DNA of 64,000 bases from Flagellimonas taeanensis (GCF_003584105.1 NZ_QXFO01000011.1:186001-250000); one strand, 5' to 3'. Positions 25,326 through 35,532 are shown, counted from the first letter of the stretch. Made by a program: numbers and translations. Notes: generated by a model not told the origin, from the letters alone.

Positions 25326-26339
25326 TTATTTGGTGAACCGGTGCAAGGTAAAGGTCATGGCCGCCAAAAGGAAAAATGCCCCTATTTGGTGCGCAATGCC
25401 CAGCCACAGGGGAACGGCGTAGATCAAGGTCAGTACGCCCAGCACAAATTGTAGGAATACCAAGGCCAAAAGGGTCTTAAGGCCATTCTCCTGTATTGGT
25501 GTCCGTTCCACTTTTCGGGTCCTGAACCATATCCATAGGATAAAGCCCACAACAACATAGGCCAGATAGCGATGCACGAACTGCACCCCGCTCTTTCCTT
25601 CATAAAAGTTTTTGATAACGGGATGATGCTCTATATATACGGTTTCGTGCATCAATTTCCCCTCGCTCATCATGGGCCAGTGGTTGTGGATGAAACCGGC
25701 ATCCAGTCCAGCCACGAAAGCCCCCCAGATGATTTGGAGCAACAGGACGGCCAGTCCGATCCTGACTAGGTTCCTGATTTTTATATTGACCTCTTTTTTG
25801 GTGGGGTATATCAAATCCAAAGCGACCCAAAGGCTATAGGCAAAGGTGACAAAGGCGGTGGTCAAATGGGCAGCGAGCCGGAAATGGGACACATCTGGGC
25901 GGTCCACTAGGCCACTTTTGACCATATACCAGCCCAAAAATCCCTGAAAGCCTCCCAAAAAGAGTAGGACAAGACATTTCTTGATGGTGGACCTGTCCAA
26001 TTTTTTGGTGACCAGAAAATACAGGAAGGGCAGTATAAAAACGATTCCAATAAATCGCCCAATGAATCGGTGCAACCACTCCCAAAAATAAATATCCTTA
26101 AAATCCTCTAAATCAAAATGGGAGTTAAGTTTTTGATATTCAGGATATTGTTTATAAAGTTCAAAAGCCTCTTCCCAGGCCTGCTCGTTCATCGGCGGCA
26201 AGGTTCCGTGAATCAATTTGTAATCGGAAATGGAAAGTCCTGAATGGGTGAGACGGGTAATGCCACCGACGAGCACCATGACAAAAATGAGGGCACAGCC
26301 CGTCAATAGCCAGTAGATCACAGCTTTGTTCTTTTTCAT
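25326..26339 (-). CDS. ctaA: Heme A synthase (COX15/CtaA)
   Basis: A 337-residue inner-membrane enzyme that oxidises heme O to heme A for aa3-type cytochrome oxidase. Eight helices are predicted in two four-helix halves. The conserved heme-ligand histidines appear in order: [38 protein letters not shown] and [11 protein letters not shown]. The start overlaps the stop of the CCA-type gene by four bases (ATGA), so the two are translationally coupled. Confidence 0.95.
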   Translation of the reverse strand: MKKNKAVIYWLLTGCALIFVMVLVGGITRLTHSGLSISDYKLIHGTLPPMNEQAWEEAFELYKQYPEYQKLNSHFDLEDFKDIYFWEWLHRFIGRFIGIVFILPFLYFLVTKKLDRSTIKKCLVLLFLGGFQGFLGWYMVKSGLVDRPDVSHFRLAAHLTTAFVTFAYSLWVALDLIYPTKKEVNIKIRNLVRIGLAVLLLQIIWGAFVAGLDAGFIHNHWPMMSEGKLMHETVYIEHHPVIKNFYEGKSGVQFVHRYLAYVVVGFILWIWFRTRKVERTPIQENGLKTLLALVFLQFVLGVLTLIYAVPLWLGIAHQIGAFFLLAAMTFTLHRFTK

Positions 26340-27766
26340 TCCGAGTGTACTTTTAGGTTCATTTCTTTACCCTTTTCCAACATAAATTGGTAAGCGGCTT
26401 CATATTCATTGGGGATTTCCCCTTCCAGAATGGCCTCTTTTATGGCATCCTTTATGATTCCGATTTCTTTGGAGGGACTTAGGTTGAAGGTGGCCATGAT
26501 CTCTTCACCGGAAACGGGGGGCTGAAAGTTGCGTACATGGTCCCTTTCTTCGACCTCCACTATTTTTTGGCGGACAATCTGGAAATTGTTCTTGTACTTT
26601 TTCTGCTTTTTGGGATTTTTGGTAGTGATGTCCGCTTCGCAAAGGGTCATGAGGTCATCCACATGGTCCCCGGCATCAAAGACCAAACGACGGACCGCGG
26701 AATCGGTGACATGGTCCTCGGCCAGGATGATGGGGCGTGAACTCATCAGCACCATTTGTTGCACGAACTTCATTTTCTCGTTCAAGGGCATCTTTAGCCG
26801 CTTGAAGAGTTTGTATACCATCTTGGATCCCACAAATTCATGTCCGTGGAAGGTCCAACCAATTTTTTTGTGGAACTTTTTGGTCGGGGCCTTGCCAATG
26901 TCGTGGAGTAGGGCGGCCCACCGCAACCAAAGGTTGTCCGTGGTTTCGGCAATGTTGTCCACCACTTCCAGAGTGTGCCAAAAATTGTCCTTGTGGCGTT
27001 GCCCTTCCACCTCTTCAATGCCCTGCAGGGCGATGAGTTCGGGTAGGATATAGGGCAAAAGCTCTGTTTGGAGCATCAACTTGAACCCAACGGATGGCTT
27101 GCGGGCCATCATTATTTTGTGCAGTTCGTCCACAATACGTTCCTTGGAAACGATTTTGATACGTTCCTTGTTTTCCGTGATGGCCTGAAGAGACCGGAGC
27201 TCGATGGCAAATCCCAACTGGGTGGCAAAACGGATGGCGCGCATCATGCGTAGTGGGTCGTCGGAATAGGTGATGCCCGGTTCTAGAGGGGTCCTGATGG
27301 TTTTTTTGTCCAAGTCGGACAATCCATCAAAAGGATCCAACAGTCGTCCAAAGCTGCCCTTGTTCAGTGACAGTGCCATGGCATTTATGGTAAAATCCCT
27401 TCGGTTTTGGTCATCTTCCAAGGTGCCGTCCTCCACAATGGGTTTTCGGCTGTCCCGTTGGTAACTTTCCTTTCGCGCGCCCACGAACTCGAGTTCCATG
27501 CCCTGATGTTTGATCATGGCCGTGCCAAAATTCTTGAACACGGAGACTTCTGGTTTTCCCTTGAGTTTGGAAGCCACTTTTTGGGCGAGTTCTATACCAC
27601 TCCCTATGGCCACAATGTCTATGTCCTTCGGGGTGTTTCGTTGTAAAAAATAGTCACGTACATAGCCGCCGATCACATAGGAATCGATTCCCAGTTCATC
27701 TGCAGTTGAACCGATCAGCTCAAAAATGGGATGTTGTATGGCTTCTGTATGGAATTCCTTCGTCAT
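26336..27766 (-). CDS. CCA tRNA nucleotidyltransferase family protein with HD domain
   Basis: A 476-residue protein with the class II nucleotidyltransferase head: [21 protein letters not shown] (G-G-x-V-R-D with the two catalytic aspartates) and [13 protein letters not shown]. The RNA-binding region with [17 protein letters not shown] follows, then an HD-type domain with [13 protein letters not shown]. It adds or repairs the CCA end of tRNA, or poly(A) in relatives. Coupled to ctaA and 1 bp from the gene at 27768-28328; the operon mixes RNA and heme functions. Confidence 0.9.
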   Translation of the reverse strand: MTKEFHTEAIQHPIFELIGSTADELGIDSYVIGGYVRDYFLQRNTPKDIDIVAIGSGIELAQKVASKLKGKPEVSVFKNFGTAMIKHQGMELEFVGARKESYQRDSRKPIVEDGTLEDDQNRRDFTINAMALSLNKGSFGRLLDPFDGLSDLDKKTIRTPLEPGITYSDDPLRMMRAIRFATQLGFAIELRSLQAITENKERIKIVSKERIVDELHKIMMARKPSVGFKLMLQTELLPYILPELIALQGIEEVEGQRHKDNFWHTLEVVDNIAETTDNLWLRWAALLHDIGKAPTKKFHKKIGWTFHGHEFVGSKMVYKLFKRLKMPLNEKMKFVQQMVLMSSRPIILAEDHVTDSAVRRLVFDAGDHVDDLMTLCEADITTKNPKKQKKYKNNFQIVRQKIVEVEERDHVRNFQPPVSGEEIMATFNLSPSKEIGIIKDAIKEAILEGEIPNEYEAAYQFMLEKGKEMNLKVHSE

Positions 27767-27767
27767 T

Positions 27768-28328
27768 CTATTCCCGGATTACCTTCACCTGGCCGTCATT
27801 GCTCAATTTAATGATGGAGGAAGGGGAAGGGTTTTTGTTTTCGTCCGGCAAATTTACCACATAGTCCACTCCTTTTAAAATTTCCGGGGCTATATCCTTG
27901 AAACGATTTGGGGTGGGTTCCCCGGAGATGTTGGCCGAGGTGGAAACAATGGGTTTTCCAAATTTGTTGATGAGGTATTGACAGAATTTGTCCGACGCTA
28001 CCCGAATGGCCAGCGTATTGTCCTCGGCCACTAGGTTTTTGGCTACACCGATGGGCTCGTCAAAAACGATGGTGGTGGGCTTGGTGGCCAGGTCCATGAT
28101 ATCGTAGGCCACTTCGGGCACCTGTTTCACATGGCGTTCCAGCATCGCCTGGTTGGCGACGAGGCAGATCAGGGCCTTGCTGTCCTCCCTTTTTTTGAGG
28201 GCATATACTTTTTTTACGGCTTCTGGATCGGATGCATCGCAGCCAATGCCCCACACGGTGTCGGTAGGGTAGAGGATAAGCCCCCCTTCTTTGAGCACTT
28301 TGATGCAGTTGTTGATTTCTTCGGTCAT
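27768..28328 (-). CDS. L-threonylcarbamoyladenylate synthase (Sua5/YciO/YrdC)
   Basis: A 186-residue enzyme that makes threonylcarbamoyl-AMP from threonine, bicarbonate and ATP for t6A37 tRNA modification. The domain is complete: [50 protein letters not shown] and [13 protein letters not shown]. There is no C-terminal Sua5 extension, so it is the short TsaC-like form. It precedes the CCA-type gene by 1 bp, consistent with a tRNA-maturation operon. Confidence 0.93.
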   Translation of the reverse strand: MTEEINNCIKVLKEGGLILYPTDTVWGIGCDASDPEAVKKVYALKKREDSKALICLVANQAMLERHVKQVPEVAYDIMDLATKPTTIVFDEPIGVAKNLVAEDNTLAIRVASDKFCQYLINKFGKPIVSTSANISGEPTPNRFKDIAPEILKGVDYVVNLPDENKNPSPSSIIKLSNDGQVKVIRE

Positions 28329-28340
28329 TGGATGAAAATT

Positions 28341-29411
28341 CTAATTGCTTTCCAAAAAGGTGATATAGCTGTTTTTCTGTTCCGCAAAATCCCACTTTTT
28401 GGAAACGTATTCTTTTTTGTCGCTTTTTCCGTTGCTCATTTTTGCAAAAATTTCAGATAGTCCGTCAGCGCCATTGAAAAAAATGGAGTGGGATTCCATA
28501 TCAGGGATATGTTCAAGTCCGATGGGGGAAATCAGGGTTTTCTTGTATCCAAACGCTTGGTTGTAACACCCCATGATTTTGTATTTGGCATAATTGTCGC
28601 CAACGGAATCTAGCGGAATCAATATGTAGTCTGATTTTTTGATGTAATCGTGGAACGTGTCATTGTCCAAAAAAGCGTCAAACGTGATAAAATTATCTTG
28701 CAAGTCATGGGTTTTGATATGGTCCAAAAATTCTTGGCTTTTTGGGTCGTTGACATTGGTGCTACCCAAGATCAGAATCTTTAGGTTGGATTTTGCCTGT
28801 GTCTTTTCAAGGGCTTTCGCAACCAAAAAATAGTCCCTCCTACCGAAATCAAGTTTTCCAGGAATGCTGATCCATGTTTCTTCCTTTGGTTTTGCTGGAG
28901 CGGTACTGTCATATGCAGGGAAGAAAATGGGGTAAAAAGCCCCCAATTTTAGGGAACTGTCCTCCAACTTGACGGAATCCAGCAAAAAATCATTCAACAC
29001 GAAGAATTTCTTTATGGCCTTGTTGATGAGTTTTTGGGAAAAGCTATGATTTACTTTTTTTAGGTTGTGGAGTATTCCAAACAGTTTTGTTTTCCGTTTC
29101 AATAAATGGCTGAGCAGGATGACTTCCAGCCTGGAACTTGCGGTGTTGAAGATGAGCGTTTCCATCATTTTCTTTCTGAAGAACCTGCTTAGGCCAAGAG
29201 TAAAGGCAATGCGCTTGAACAGGTTTTTTTGTGATGAACGTTGGAAAATGATCACTTCTTCCGCAAGGCGGACATATTCGGATGCCCTTTCATGGATTTG
29301 TTCGCTTATGACCAAGGTAACCGTATGTCCGGAATCCGTCAGGAACTTGATCTGCGAGTACAGGCATTCGTCATGATAGGAGTTGAACTCGACAAGGGCT
29401 ACTTTTCCCAT
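28341..29411 (-). CDS. Glycosyltransferase-like protein (GT4/GT-B-like)
   Basis: A 356-residue protein. ATG at 29411 is chosen because MGKVALVEFNSYHDE opens the first Rossmann strand. The C-terminal half has the GT-B pattern: WISIPGKLDFGRRDYFLVAKALE, LKILILGSTNV, FDAFLDNDTFHDYIKKSDYILIPLDS and GAFGYKKTLISPIGLEHIP-type segments. It lies 12 bp upstream of the threonylcarbamoyl-AMP synthase gene and 77 bp from the divergent GT2 gene, at the edge of the glycan region. Substrate unknown. Confidence 0.75.
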   Translation of the reverse strand: MGKVALVEFNSYHDECLYSQIKFLTDSGHTVTLVISEQIHERASEYVRLAEEVIIFQRSSQKNLFKRIAFTLGLSRFFRKKMMETLIFNTASSRLEVILLSHLLKRKTKLFGILHNLKKVNHSFSQKLINKAIKKFFVLNDFLLDSVKLEDSSLKLGAFYPIFFPAYDSTAPAKPKEETWISIPGKLDFGRRDYFLVAKALEKTQAKSNLKILILGSTNVNDPKSQEFLDHIKTHDLQDNFITFDAFLDNDTFHDYIKKSDYILIPLDSVGDNYAKYKIMGCYNQAFGYKKTLISPIGLEHIPDMESHSIFFNGADGLSEIFAKMSNGKSDKKEYVSKKWDFAEQKNSYITFLESN

Positions 29412-29474
29412 GAACAGGTTTTTTGCAAAGACAGTACTTTTTTGCAAAGTTATCTTTTAAATTACAGACTTTAC

Positions 29475-29482
29475 TATTTTTG
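29475..29482 (+). promoter_or_regulatory. -7 promoter element for the GT2 gene
   Basis: TATTTTTG lies 6 bp before the ATG at 29488. Transcription would begin at or very near the start codon, so the message would be almost leaderless. Confidence 0.4.
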
Positions 29483-29487
29483 CCTGA

Positions 29488-30321
29488 ATGAGCCACGAAG
29501 AACACGAAGTACCGAAAATATCCGTAATAGTGAGCACCTACAATGCCGAGGAGTGGCTGGAAAAGGTGCTTTGGGGTTTCAATTGTCAGATTTTCAAGGA
29601 CTTTGAGGTGATAATTGCGGACGATGGATCAGGTCCCAAGACCAGGGAACTTCTGGAGGAACTTTCCAAAAAGGTGTTCTACAAGATTGTTCATGTGTGG
29701 CAGGAGGACGATGGTTTCCAAAAATCAAGGATATTGAACAAGGCCGTGGAGGCCTGTAGTGCGGAATACATCATCATGACGGATGGGGACTGCATTCCTC
29801 GCGAAGATTTTGTGGAGGTACACTACATCAACAAGGAAGCAGGGTATTTTATCTCGGGCGGGTACTACATGCTGCCGATGAACATTTCCAAAATGATTAC
29901 CTTGGAGGATATTGAAAAGCAGAATTGTTTCAATATCCATTGGCTGATGGACAAGGGTATTCCAAAAACGTTCAAGAACAACAAGCTCACTGCGAGCGGC
30001 TTCATTTCAAAGTTGCTGAACACCTTCACCCCGACCAATGCCAGTTGGAACGGCCACAATTCATCAGGATGGAAAAAGGACATCCTGAATGTCAATGGTT
30101 TTGATGAGCGTATGCAGTATGGCGGTCAGGACCGGGAATTGGGTGAACGCCTCTTCAATTTTGGGATAAAGTCAAAACAACTGCGCTACAGTGCGGTCTG
30201 TGTGCACCTAGATCATAAAAGAGGCTACAAGACACCGGAGTCCATCGCCAAAAATCAAGCAATACGAAAGGAAACGAGGTCCAAAAAAGTGGTCTGGACA
30301 CATTATGGCATCACCAAATAG
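29488..30321 (+). CDS. Glycosyltransferase family 2
   Basis: A 277-residue GT-A glycosyltransferase. The N-terminal nucleotide-sugar fold is clear: ISVIVSTYNAEEWLEKVL, EVIIADDGSG, and IIMTDGDCIPREDFVE with the metal-binding DGD motif. The C-terminal GGQDRELGERLFNFGI resembles the acceptor domain of galactosyltransferase-like GT2 enzymes. No membrane helix is seen. It overlaps the next, convergent gene by 19 bp. It probably acts in surface polysaccharide or lipopolysaccharide assembly. Confidence 0.88.
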   Translation: MSHEEHEVPKISVIVSTYNAEEWLEKVLWGFNCQIFKDFEVIIADDGSGPKTRELLEELSKKVFYKIVHVWQEDDGFQKSRILNKAVEACSAEYIIMTDGDCIPREDFVEVHYINKEAGYFISGGYYMLPMNISKMITLEDIEKQNCFNIHWLMDKGIPKTFKNNKLTASGFISKLLNTFTPTNASWNGHNSSGWKKDILNVNGFDERMQYGGQDRELGERLFNFGIKSKQLRYSAVCVHLDHKRGYKTPESIAKNQAIRKETRSKKVVWTHYGITK

Positions 30322-31106
30322 TAGGCGAGCTCGTTCTTTTTTTCCAATCTTTTCAATTCCCTGAACCTTTCCAGAACGCCAAGGGCATTGAGATAACAAA
30401 TGGTAATCCCCTTTTTGCCGTCCAAAAAGCCGAATCTGATCACGTAGTGGTTAAAGAATTTCCACAACGGTTTTACTGTCATCAACAGGTAGTTGAAATG
30501 TTTTTCCTTGTAAAAATCCTCTTTGGCCTTCAATTGACCGTACTTGAGCATTTTGCCTTTATAATCCTCATAATTTTTATAGCAATAGTGGGTCAGTCTT
30601 TGTTTGAGGATACCTGAGCTTCCATCCACCTCAAGGGTCTCGTGCACCAACTTTTTATCCGTGAACTGCACCTTGCTTTTTCGGAAAAGTCTATGGTTCT
30701 TATCGGTCTGCCAACCGCTGAAATGCAACGGTTCATTTTGGAACATGAACTTGCGGTAGAACCAATAGGCCTCTTGGGCATTGGGGTTGTTTATGGTTTC
30801 AATGATTTCTTTTTGGAGTTTTTGGTTGACCACTTCATCCGCATCCAAGAACAGGACCCAATCATTGGTCGCCTGCTTGAGCGTGAACGATTTTTGGGCG
30901 GTGAAATTTTCAAACGGATTTTGGATGACCTTCACTTTGGGGTGGTTGGCCAAATATTCGTAGGTTCCATCGGTACTGTATGAATCCACTACGATGATCT
31001 CATCTGCAAATGAAACGGAATCTATACATCTTTCAATGTAGCCCATTTCGTTGTAAGTAATGATGAGTGCTGACAATTTTTGCTTTGGGGTGCTCAATCC
31101 AGCCAT
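30303..31106 (-). CDS. Glycosyltransferase family 2, WaaE-like
   Basis: A 267-residue enzyme with the LOS-core-type GT2 layout: LSALIITYNEMGYIERCIDSV, DEIIVVDSYSTDGT, FTAQKSFTLKQATNDWVLFLDADE (DAD metal motif), the QTDKNHRLFRK segment and a helical C-terminus with a single hydrophobic stretch. Its last 19 bases overlap the end of the convergent GT2 gene. The WaaE-type role (heptose-glucose linkage in core oligosaccharide) is suggested by the family, not proven here. Confidence 0.88.
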   Translation of the reverse strand: MAGLSTPKQKLSALIITYNEMGYIERCIDSVSFADEIIVVDSYSTDGTYEYLANHPKVKVIQNPFENFTAQKSFTLKQATNDWVLFLDADEVVNQKLQKEIIETINNPNAQEAYWFYRKFMFQNEPLHFSGWQTDKNHRLFRKSKVQFTDKKLVHETLEVDGSSGILKQRLTHYCYKNYEDYKGKMLKYGQLKAKEDFYKEKHFNYLLMTVKPLWKFFNHYVIRFGFLDGKKGITICYLNALGVLERFRELKRLEKKNELAYYLVMP

Positions 31107-31332
31107 ATTATGGGTGCAGGGTTAATGGTTTACAAATCTATAACAAAAAAATAGGTGGAAAATTGTTTTCCGTTTCTTTTTCTTACAACAACTGACTGCC
31201 TGAATCCCCTACTATTGGTGTTCCAATTTATGGTTTCTTCGCAATGCAGTTTCTTTCCTTTAGATAGAGTCCCGTGGGGATGGTTGCGTAAGAAGTGCGA
31301 TTTTTTGTCTTATTTGGGATGTAGGAAAGTTC

Positions 31333-32442
31333 TCAGGACAATATTTTCCGTGTTTTGGCCAGTGCAGCACCGATCACCTGGTGCATGTCATAATACCGGT
31401 ACTCGGCCAATCGGCCCCCAAAAATTGTCGTTGTCTCCTGATCTGCCATTTTTTTGTACGTATTGAACAGATCGGTGTTCTTGGCGTCGTTGATGGGATA
31501 GTAAGGTTCATTGTCCGAAGAGGCCTCCAGTGGATATTCTTTGGTGATTACCGTGGTCTTTTGCTTGCCAAACTCAAAATGTTTGTGTTCAATGATCCTG
31601 GTGTAGGGGATGGTGGCTTCCGTATAGTTTACCACGGCATTGCCCTGATAATTGTCCTGATCGAGGGTAGTGTGCTCAAAATGAAGGCTGCGGTATTCGA
31701 GCTTGCCATGGCGATAATCAAAATATTCATCAATTTTTCCTGTGAACACCACTTGTTCGGCCAAGCTTTCCAATTTTTTTCGGTCCTTGAAAAAATCCAC
31801 ATTTGTTCGGCACTCAATACCCTCAAGAAGACCTTCGGTCAATTTGTTATAGCCGCCAATGGGGATGCCTTGATAATCGTCGTTGAAATAGTTGTTGTCA
31901 TACGTAAATCGTAAGGGCAACCTTTTGATGATAAAGGCCGGGAGTTCCGTTGCTTTTCTTCCCCACTGCTTTTCGGTATAACCCTTGATCAATTTTTCGT
32001 AGATGTCCCTGCCCGCCAACGTAAGTGCCTGTTCTTCCAAATTGGACGGGACCCTACCCTTGTATTCCTGGGTCTGTTCCGCGATGATGGCCTTGGCTTC
32101 ATCGGGGGTGGAAATACCCCATAATTGGCGAAACGTGTTCATGTTGAACGGGAGGTTGTACAGTTCACCCTTGTAGTTGGCCAGCGGTGAGTTGGTGTAT
32201 CTGTTGAACGGGACGAAACTGTTCACGTAGTCCCAAATAGCTTTGTCGTTGGTGTGGAAAATGTGGGCCCCATACTTGTGCACGTTGATGCCGTCCACAT
32301 CCTCACAATAGGTGTTGCCTCCAAGATGTTCCCTTTTGTCAATAACCAAACATTTTTTCCCTTTTTTATGGGCTTCATGGGCAAAAACGGCACCATACAA
32401 TCCAGCACCTACAATCAGAAAATCATATTCGGGTTCACGCAT
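31333..32442 (-). CDS. glf: UDP-galactopyranose mutase
   Basis: A 369-residue FAD enzyme that converts UDP-galactopyranose to UDP-galactofuranose. The FAD-binding start DFLIVGAGLYGAVFAHEA is followed by VIDKREHLGGNTYCEDVDG and INVHKYGAHIFHTND; substrate-side signatures include YTEKQWGRKATELPA and the C-terminal GGRLAEYRYYDMHQVIGAAL. ATG at 32442 is preferred over the TTG at 32472, since the family starts just before the FAD loop. The divergent neighbour at 32541 encodes a probable galactofuranosyltransferase. Confidence 0.96.
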   Translation of the reverse strand: MREPEYDFLIVGAGLYGAVFAHEAHKKGKKCLVIDKREHLGGNTYCEDVDGINVHKYGAHIFHTNDKAIWDYVNSFVPFNRYTNSPLANYKGELYNLPFNMNTFRQLWGISTPDEAKAIIAEQTQEYKGRVPSNLEEQALTLAGRDIYEKLIKGYTEKQWGRKATELPAFIIKRLPLRFTYDNNYFNDDYQGIPIGGYNKLTEGLLEGIECRTNVDFFKDRKKLESLAEQVVFTGKIDEYFDYRHGKLEYRSLHFEHTTLDQDNYQGNAVVNYTEATIPYTRIIEHKHFEFGKQKTTVITKEYPLEASSDNEPYYPINDAKNTDLFNTYKKMADQETTTIFGGRLAEYRYYDMHQVIGAALAKTRKILS

Positions 32443-32540
32443 GTTGTCCACGATCTTTGGTTTATAATTCAAAGGCGATTGGTCGCAATTTATGGATTCG
32501 ACAAAAGAAAAAAGGATATTTTTGAAAAAAACAGATCAAA

Positions 32541-33581
32541 ATGCAAAACCGAAAACGGTTCTATATCTCCAGAAATTACAAGTTTTCCAGAAATGCGGCA
32601 TCCAAGCCCAAAATGGATTGCGAGGAGGTGCTGTCCCAATCGGGATTTAAGAACCTTGGGTTCAGGCAGAGCAACCATCCCAGCTCGGCCATTGGGGCCA
32701 TCATTAGCTTTTTTGGGATCACTTGGGGATTGGTCCGGTTGCCTTTTTCATCGGTACTCTGCATGCAATATCCGCTCAGTAAATTTTTCGGGTACAAAGT
32801 GGCCGTGGCCAAACTGAAAGGGTGTAAGATAATCCTGATCGTTCATGATGTAAAGACACTTATGGGCAAGAACAAGGATGCCGGAAAGGAGATGAAGCGG
32901 TTCAACAAGGCCGATGTGCTCATCCTGCACAATCAGGTGATGATGCAGTGGTTCGCCGAACAGGGCTACAAAGGAAAAAAGGTTCCTTTGTACCTCTTCG
33001 ATTATCTGTTGGCCGATGGGCAGGAACTGCCCGAACAGACTTTGGGACAGGGAAATGAAATCGTTTTTGCAGGGGGATTGGGTATGGAGAAAAGTGCCTT
33101 CCTCTACCAATTGGATGAGTTGCATCCGAACTTTACCCTGAAACTTTATGGGAACGGCTTTCAAAAGGAGAAAGTAAAAGAAGGCTCCGCATTGCACTAC
33201 CAAGGGGTCTTTGCCCCCGATGAGGTCTTGGATCACTTGAAGGGAAACTTTGGCCTTGTATGGAACGGAAATGCCATCAGGGAGTGCGATGGTGACTTTG
33301 GCAAGTACATCCAATACAACAATCCGCATAAGACCTCCCTATACTTATTGGCGGGCCTTCCCATCATCATATGGGACAAGGCGGCCGTTGCCCAAGTGGT
33401 GGAAAAGGAAAAAATCGGGTTTGCCATTGCCTCCTTGGAGGAACTATCGGAAAAACTCGCCCAAATCGATGCGGCCACTTACGACCAAATGGTCGCCAAT
33501 GTGCACACCATGAGAAACAAGATTGCCAATGGCCACTTCTTACAGGAAGCCGTTACAAATGCCTTGGCAGAGTTGGGGTAG
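32541..33581 (+). CDS. Probable galactofuranosyltransferase (Gtf3/WbbI-like)
   Basis: A 346-residue protein that I read as a GT-B enzyme close to beta-1,6-galactofuranosyltransferases. Support: the N-terminal ISRNYKFSRNAASKPKMDCEE resembling their start, LKGCKIILIVHDVKTLMGK, DVLILHNQVMMQWFAEQGYK, NEIVFAGGLGMEKSAFLY, and the nucleotide-side FGLVWNGN with YNNPHKTSLYLLAGLPIIIW. It starts 99 bp from divergent glf, and the pairing supports a galactofuranose role. The exact acceptor is unknown. Confidence 0.8.
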   Translation: MQNRKRFYISRNYKFSRNAASKPKMDCEEVLSQSGFKNLGFRQSNHPSSAIGAIISFFGITWGLVRLPFSSVLCMQYPLSKFFGYKVAVAKLKGCKIILIVHDVKTLMGKNKDAGKEMKRFNKADVLILHNQVMMQWFAEQGYKGKKVPLYLFDYLLADGQELPEQTLGQGNEIVFAGGLGMEKSAFLYQLDELHPNFTLKLYGNGFQKEKVKEGSALHYQGVFAPDEVLDHLKGNFGLVWNGNAIRECDGDFGKYIQYNNPHKTSLYLLAGLPIIIWDKAAVAQVVEKEKIGFAIASLEELSEKLAQIDAATYDQMVANVHTMRNKIANGHFLQEAVTNALAELG

Positions 33582-33586
33582 TAGGG

Positions 33587-34402
33587 TTACACCGCTACGT
33601 CGTGTTCTCTCAGGGCGTTGTTCAAGGATGTTTTCTTGTCCGTACTTTCCTTGCGTTTCCCAATGATGAGGGCACAGGGAACTTGGTATTCGCCTGCAGG
33701 GAATTTTTTGGTGTAGCTTCCAGGGATCACAACCGATCTTGCGGGCACCCTTCCTTTCAACTCTATAGGTTCGTCGCCGGTCACATCTATGATCTTGGTG
33801 GAAGCGGTAAGGACCACGTTGGCTCCTAATACGGCTTCTTTTTCCACACGGACCCCTTCTACCACGATACAGCGCGAACCGATAAAGGCATTGTCCTCAA
33901 TGATGACCGGGGCGGCTTGAAGGGGCTCCAACACCCCGCCGATGCCAACACCACCGCTCAAGTGTACGTTCTTCCCGATCTGTGCACAACTGCCCACAGT
34001 GGCCCACGTGTCCACCATGGTACCTTCATCCACATAGGCACCAATGTTCACGTAGCTGGGCATAAGGATGGTTCCCTTGGAAATGTACGCGCCATGTCTG
34101 GCCACCGCATGGGGCACCACACGCACGCCTTTCTCTTTGTATCCTCTTTTCAGTGGAATCTTATCGTGATATTCAAAAATGCCAGCTTCAAGGACCTCCA
34201 TTTTTTGGATGGGGAAGTAGAGTACCACTGCTTTTTTCACCCACTCGTTGATTTGCCATCCCTCTTCGGTAGGCTCTGCACAGCGCAACTGGCCCAAATC
34301 GATTAGGTCTATAACCTTACGAATGGCCGTTTGGGTCGTTTCCTCTTCCAACAATGTTCTATTGTCCCACGCTTTTTCTATGAGCGTCCTTAATTCTGTC
34401 AT
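33587..34402 (-). CDS. dapD: Tetrahydrodipicolinate N-succinyltransferase
   Basis: A 271-residue left-handed beta-helix acyltransferase in diaminopimelate and lysine synthesis. The helical start TELRTLIEKAWDNRTLLEE is typical, then hexapeptide repeats (SYVNIGAYVDEGTMVDTWATVG, NVHLSGGVGIGGVLEPLQ, IIEDNAFIGSRCIVVEGV). ATG at 34402 is chosen since the known N-terminus begins there; the frame stays open upstream. Divergent to yqgF, convergent with the galactofuranosyltransferase gene (6 bp between stops). Confidence 0.95.
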   Translation of the reverse strand: MTELRTLIEKAWDNRTLLEEETTQTAIRKVIDLIDLGQLRCAEPTEEGWQINEWVKKAVVLYFPIQKMEVLEAGIFEYHDKIPLKRGYKEKGVRVVPHAVARHGAYISKGTILMPSYVNIGAYVDEGTMVDTWATVGSCAQIGKNVHLSGGVGIGGVLEPLQAAPVIIEDNAFIGSRCIVVEGVRVEKEAVLGANVVLTASTKIIDVTGDEPIELKGRVPARSVVIPGSYTKKFPAGEYQVPCALIIGKRKESTDKKTSLNNALREHDVAV

Positions 34403-34479
34403 TTTCTTAAATTTTTCGCAAAGATACGCCCCTCCACAGAATATTGCCCCCATTTTTAAGGCCATAACATTTTTAGGGT

Positions 34480-34487
34480 TATTTTTG
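34480..34487 (+). promoter_or_regulatory. -7 promoter element for yqgF
   Basis: TATTTTTG lies 13 bp before the TTG start of yqgF. No standard -33 box was found. Confidence 0.35.
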
Positions 34488-34500
34488 CCAAAAAATTGTC

Positions 34501-34911
34501 TTGGCAAGAATTTTGGCTTTGGATTATGGTAAGGTGAGGACGGGAATCGCTGTCACGGACGAGCTCCAACTGATCGCTTCCGGGCTTACCACGGTGGAGA
34601 CCAAAGATCTGATCCCGTTTTTGGAGACTTATTTTCAAAGGGAACAGGTAGAGCGGATCGTGGTGGGACTTCCCAAACAGATGGACAATACGCCCTCGGA
34701 ATCCGAAGCCCTTATCCAGGAATTTTTAAAGAAAATGTCGACCAAGTTCCCCACCTATCCCGTGGAGCGCCAAGATGAAAGGTTCACTTCCAAAATGGCG
34801 GTACAATCCATGTTGGACAGTGGAATGAAAAAGAAAAAGCGCCAAGACAAGGCCTTGGTCGATGAAATAAGTGCCACGCTCATATTGCAGGCCTACTTAA
34901 ACCGATTTTAG
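34501..34911 (+). CDS. yqgF: Putative pre-16S rRNA nuclease YqgF (RuvX)
   Basis: A 136-residue RNase H-fold protein that in E. coli trims the 5' end of 16S rRNA. The start is TTG, giving MARILALDYGKVRTGIAVTD with the first catalytic aspartate. The VVGLPKQMDNTPSES motif carries the substrate loop, and DERFTSKMA and DKALVDEISATLIL carry the other acidic residues. It is followed 4 bp later by def, so the two are co-transcribed. Confidence 0.93.
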   Translation: MARILALDYGKVRTGIAVTDELQLIASGLTTVETKDLIPFLETYFQREQVERIVVGLPKQMDNTPSESEALIQEFLKKMSTKFPTYPVERQDERFTSKMAVQSMLDSGMKKKKRQDKALVDEISATLILQAYLNRF

Positions 34912-34915
34912 TTTT

Positions 34916-35506
34916 ATGATTTTACCCATTGTTGCATACGGTGATCCCGTTCTGCGAAAAAAAGCAGGTGATATTGCCGTGGAATACCCAAAACTCGAAG
35001 AATTGATCTCCAATATGTGGGAGACCATGTACAATGCCCATGGCGTTGGATTGGCGGCTCCCCAAGTGGGACTTCCCATACGTTTGTTCGTAGTGGACAC
35101 CACCCCTTTTTCCGATGATGAGGATTTGAGCCCCGAAGAGCAGGAAAAATTGAACGGCTTCAAAAAAGTGTTCATCAATGCCAAGATCATCGAGGAGACC
35201 GGAAAGGAATGGGATTTTAACGAAGGTTGCCTGAGTATACCCGATATCCGGGAAGATGTAAAACGCAAACCGGAGATCACCATCACCTATATGGATGAAA
35301 ATTTCAAGCCACATACCGAGACCTATGATGGTCTGTTGGCGAGGGTAATCCAGCATGAATACGACCACATTGAGGGCATCATGTTCACGGACAAGCTATC
35401 TTCCCTTAAAAAACGTCTGTTAAAAGGCCGATTGGAAAAGATTTCCAAAGGAAAAATCGATGTGGACTATAGGATGAGGTTTCCCAATATCAAAAAAGGA
35501 CGTTAA
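34916..35506 (+). CDS. def: Peptide deformylase
   Basis: A 196-residue metalloenzyme that removes the formyl group from new protein N-termini. All three motifs are present: GVGLAAPQVG (motif I), EGCLSIP with the metal cysteine (II) and QHEYDHIEG with the HExxH metal site (III). The extra insertion after motif I (PFSDDEDLSPEEQ) fits the Bacteroidota type. It starts 4 bp after yqgF and lies 53 bp before the DUF5606 gene. Confidence 0.97.
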   Translation: MILPIVAYGDPVLRKKAGDIAVEYPKLEELISNMWETMYNAHGVGLAAPQVGLPIRLFVVDTTPFSDDEDLSPEEQEKLNGFKKVFINAKIIEETGKEWDFNEGCLSIPDIREDVKRKPEITITYMDENFKPHTETYDGLLARVIQHEYDHIEGIMFTDKLSSLKKRLLKGRLEKISKGKIDVDYRMRFPNIKKGR

Positions 35507-35532
35507 AAAAATTACAGTTTCCGATAATACCA

